NCBI GenBank assembly: GCA_025463965.1
Contig: JAODBN010000210.1
Coordinates: 1 to 15,003 of the forward strand
Origin: Acidimicrobiaceae bacterium
Lineage (GTDB): Bacteria > Actinomycetota > Acidimicrobiia > Acidimicrobiales > Bog-793
Direction: 5' to 3'
Length of the DNA stretch: 15,003 nucleotides
Made by a program: the position numbers and the translations under genes. Under the pieces are notes generated by a model. It was not told the origin of the DNA. It saw only the letters and a program-made list of their open reading frames with translations, and ran no database searches. This document shows, piece by piece, positions 13,325 through 15,003 of this stretch (its first letter is position 1; every line of letters starts with the position of its first letter).

Positions 13325-14575
13325 TCAGGTCGTCAGGCCCGGTGCGGCCGGAGCGCTGGGTGTGACTCCGTCGGTTCGGCGAGCGCGGGCCTCCGCCTCG
13401 CCCTTGACCGGGACGGTGGCGATCCCGAGCGCGGGGAAGGCGGCACACGCCAGGAAAGCGACCGCGTAGCTGCTGTGGTCCACGATCGCTCCGACGAGCG
13501 CCGGAGTGAGGAACGCGGCGACGTTTTGTCCGGTGTTCTGTACCCCGAGCGCCCGTCCGGCCCAAGCGGTTCCCGCCAGCTCGGCGGTCGCGGTGAAGCC
13601 GAGTCCGTTGTCGACGACCGAGATGATCGAGGCGGCGGCGATGGCGCCCAGTGCCACCGGGGTCGGTGCATGGGTGGCGGCACCCACTCCCGCCATCGCC
13701 GCGGTGCTGGCGACGGCGATGAGACGCATGGGCCGCAGCCGGCTCCCGGTCCGGTCCGACCAGTGTCCCACCGCCAAGCGGCCGGCCGCTCCGGCCAGCC
13801 CCACCAAAGCGAGGGCCCGACCTGCGCCGTCGGGGGACCAGTGGCGCAGCGAGACCAGGTACTCCTCGGCGAACGCGGAAACGGCGAACTGCGGGACCAC
13901 GAGCAGGGCGCTGCTCGCATGGACACGCCAAAGGCTGGCACTGCGATAGGGGGAGGCCGGTTGAGGGACGGTGGAAGAGCCCGCACCGGCTGGGCGCGGC
14001 GGGTCAGCGGCGAGCAGGCCGACGAGGGCGGCCGCAAGGATGCAGAGCGCGCCCGGCGCAAGCAGCGCGTCGCTGAAACCGAGCGATCCGGCGAGCGGCG
14101 GAAGGACGAGAGCAGCGAGCGCCACCCCGAGAGGCTGAGCGCTCTGGCGCACCCCCATGGCGAGGCCACGCTCTCGCGGACCGAACCAGCCCATCACCAG
14201 GCGCCCGCTCGCCGCGTTCACCGAGCCTGCTGCGGCCCCCGCCACACCGACGTCGATCCCGAACGAGAGCGTGCCGGTGGTCAGCGGGGCCAGGCACACG
14301 AGCGCCCCGGCCAGCGTCAGCCCGATGGCGATCACGTGGCGCTCGCCGTGTCGATCGGCGAGCGCCCCCCACAGAACAAGCGTCGCGACGAGCCCGAAGG
14401 AGGGCGCCGCCACGACCCAGCCCGCTGCGGCGAGGGAAAGGTGCGCCCGCGAACGCATCTCGGGGATCAGGAAGGGCAGCCCGTACAGGAAGGAGCAGCT
14501 GGTCAGCTGTGCAAACGTTCCGAGCCCGAGGGCGATCCACCGCTTTGGCGAAGCGGCCTGGCCATGCCGCTCCAT
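13325..14575 (-). CDS. MFS transporter (12-segment type)
   Basis: A 416-residue transporter with about 12 membrane segments in two halves joined by a loop near 190-215 rich in Pro and Ser. Motif A is WGALADRHGERHV in the first half and its echo GHWSDRTGSRLRP in the second. RLVMGWFGPRERGLAMGVRQSAQPLGVAL resembles the substrate-path region of organic-acid or sugar MFS carriers. ATG 14575 has no Shine-Dalgarno. It lies in one arm of a perfect palindrome (14572-14599) with a -10-like TACGCT exactly 6 nt upstream, so the message may be leaderless. An IclR regulator gene lies upstream on the same strand and probably controls it. IclR partners often transport or degrade small acids or aromatics; the substrate is unknown. 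Confidence 0.87.
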   Translation of the reverse strand: MERHGQAASPKRWIALGLGTFAQLTSCSFLYGLPFLIPEMRSRAHLSLAAAGWVVAAPSFGLVATLVLWGALADRHGERHVIAIGLTLAGALVCLAPLTTGTLSFGIDVGVAGAAAGSVNAASGRLVMGWFGPRERGLAMGVRQSAQPLGVALAALVLPPLAGSLGFSDALLAPGALCILAAALVGLLAADPPRPAGAGSSTVPQPASPYRSASLWRVHASSALLVVPQFAVSAFAEEYLVSLRHWSPDGAGRALALVGLAGAAGRLAVGHWSDRTGSRLRPMRLIAVASTAAMAGVGAATHAPTPVALGAIAAASIISVVDNGLGFTATAELAGTAWAGRALGVQNTGQNVAAFLTPALVGAIVDHSSYAVAFLACAAFPALGIATVPVKGEAEARARRTDGVTPSAPAAPGLTT

Positions 14576-14599
14576 TTGGACAGCGTAGCGTCCAAATGG
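14572..14599. promoter_or_regulatory. Perfect inverted repeat over the MFS start, probable IclR operator
   Basis: CCATTTGGAC (14572-14581), 8-nt centre, GTCCAAATGG (14590-14599): the 10-bp arms match perfectly. It lies between the IclR gene and the MFS gene, and one arm contains the MFS ATG. IclR proteins bind dyads of similar size that often contain TGGA/TCCA-like halves, so the adjacent IclR protein is the obvious candidate. Confidence 0.65.
14582..14587 (-). promoter_or_regulatory. Possible -10 box inside the operator
   Basis: TACGCT on the reverse strand fits TANNNT and sits in the centre of the palindrome, 6 nt before the MFS ATG. Transcription would start at about the A of the ATG (leaderless), and a regulator bound to the arms would block polymerase directly. 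Confidence 0.35.
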
Positions 14600-14623
14600 T
14601 GAGACGACTAGATCACATAGTGG

Positions 14624-15003
14624 TCAGAGCGGTTGGCCGAGCGCGTCCTCGGCGAGACGCCGAGCCGCCTCGAGCAGCTCGGGGACGAAGCGACGGGTGG
14701 CAACCTGGTCGAAGCGCTGCGCGGGGCCGCTGATGCTCAGCGCGCCGAGAATCCGGTCGCCGTCGAGCACGGGCACGCTGACGCTCGCCACGCCGGTCTC
14801 GCGTTCCTCCGAGCTGGCAGCCCATCCCGCGTGCCGGATCGCCGACAGCTCTGCTCTCGCCGGTCGGCGGCCCCGGTAGTCGGGGTCGTAGGCGAGAAGC
14901 ACCTTGCCCGCGCTGCCGAGCTGGAGGGGAAGCACCGCGCCCACCGGCACGGTGTCGAGCAGCCCGCTCCCGGGCTCGGCCGCCGCGACGCAGATTCGCT
15001 CTT
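14624..15003 (-). CDS. IclR-family transcriptional regulator, C-terminal effector domain (N-terminus beyond window)
   Basis: About 125 residues of the IclR effector-binding domain are present. The open frame continues through the right edge, so the DNA-binding helix-turn-helix lies outside. Visible marks are RICVAAAEPGSGLLDTVPVGAVLPL, LGSAGKVLLAYDPDY, then RHAGWAASSEERETGVASVSVPVLD, DRILGALSISGPAQRF and a final helix VPELLEAARRLAEDALG. This matches the ligand-binding GAF-like fold of IclR proteins. It ends 48 bp before the MFS gene on the same strand, with a strong dyad in that gap. The regulator probably senses the MFS substrate or a metabolite of it, which is inference. Confidence 0.88.
   Translation of the reverse strand, partial: ERICVAAAEPGSGLLDTVPVGAVLPLQLGSAGKVLLAYDPDYRGRRPARAELSAIRHAGWAASSEERETGVASVSVPVLDGDRILGALSISGPAQRFDQVATRRFVPELLEAARRLAEDALGQPL

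Noticed and set aside
13187..14602. A 471-codon open frame antisense to the second MFS gene
   Set aside because: Highly Arg/Gly/Glu-rich with no hydrophobic core or domain, fully explained by the MFS gene on the other strand.

Overview
This is a high-GC window from a bacterial chromosome, most likely an actinobacterium (Acidimicrobiia, Thermoleophilia or related soil lineages). The evidence is strong third-position G/C bias, frequent GTG/TTG starts, a DUF664/DinB-type protein (a family that includes mycothiol-dependent enzymes), an actinobacterial-style pair of a cyclic-nucleotide-binding FAD oxidoreductase and a UBP zinc-finger protein, and several starts that look leaderless. I see no rRNA, tRNA, CRISPR array, insertion sequence or phage gene. 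The placement is inferred from gene content.

Layout. 1-1038: a truncated HxlR-family repressor diverges from a LUD-domain protein across a 103-bp region with two inverted repeats. 1214-2442: a short CDF-type membrane transporter is followed by a second, wrecked CDF gene with several frameshifts and an internal deletion. 2614-4022: a BNR-repeat beta-propeller protein is translationally coupled to a MoaD/ThiS-type beta-grasp protein with an intact C-terminal Gly-Gly. 4059-5844 (minus): an ATP-grasp ligase is followed after 4 nt by a stand-alone, partly degenerate GGDEF protein. Upstream of the ligase are a perfect 16-bp palindrome and a possible leader ORF. 6121-8257: the cNMP-binding/glutaredoxin-like/FAD-NADPH oxidoreductase fusion, then the UBP zinc finger. 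8307-9102 (minus): a DinB/DUF664 protein and a small Smr-domain protein. 9230-11609: a group II PLP decarboxylase convergent with an agmatinase/arginase-family ureohydrolase. 11755-14575: two MFS exporters, convergent. 14624-end (minus): the C-terminal part of an IclR regulator, whose probable operator is a perfect 10-8-10 palindrome sitting on the start of the second MFS gene.

How the parts may work together. Most of the window is accessory stress, detoxification and transport metabolism with local regulators, not one pathway. The least understood units are the propeller/MoaD pair, the ATP-grasp/GGDEF operon and the CNB-oxidoreductase/UBP pair. A diglycine-ended ubiquitin-fold protein and a ZnF-UBP protein (a fold that in eukaryotes binds free ubiquitin Gly-Gly tails) lie within about 4 kb of each other, which is suggestive but unproven. 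Intergenic stretches near or below 300 bases (1039-1213, 1829-1992, 2443-2613, 5845-6120, 9103-9229, 11610-11754) hold no further gene I can support apart from the sites listed.
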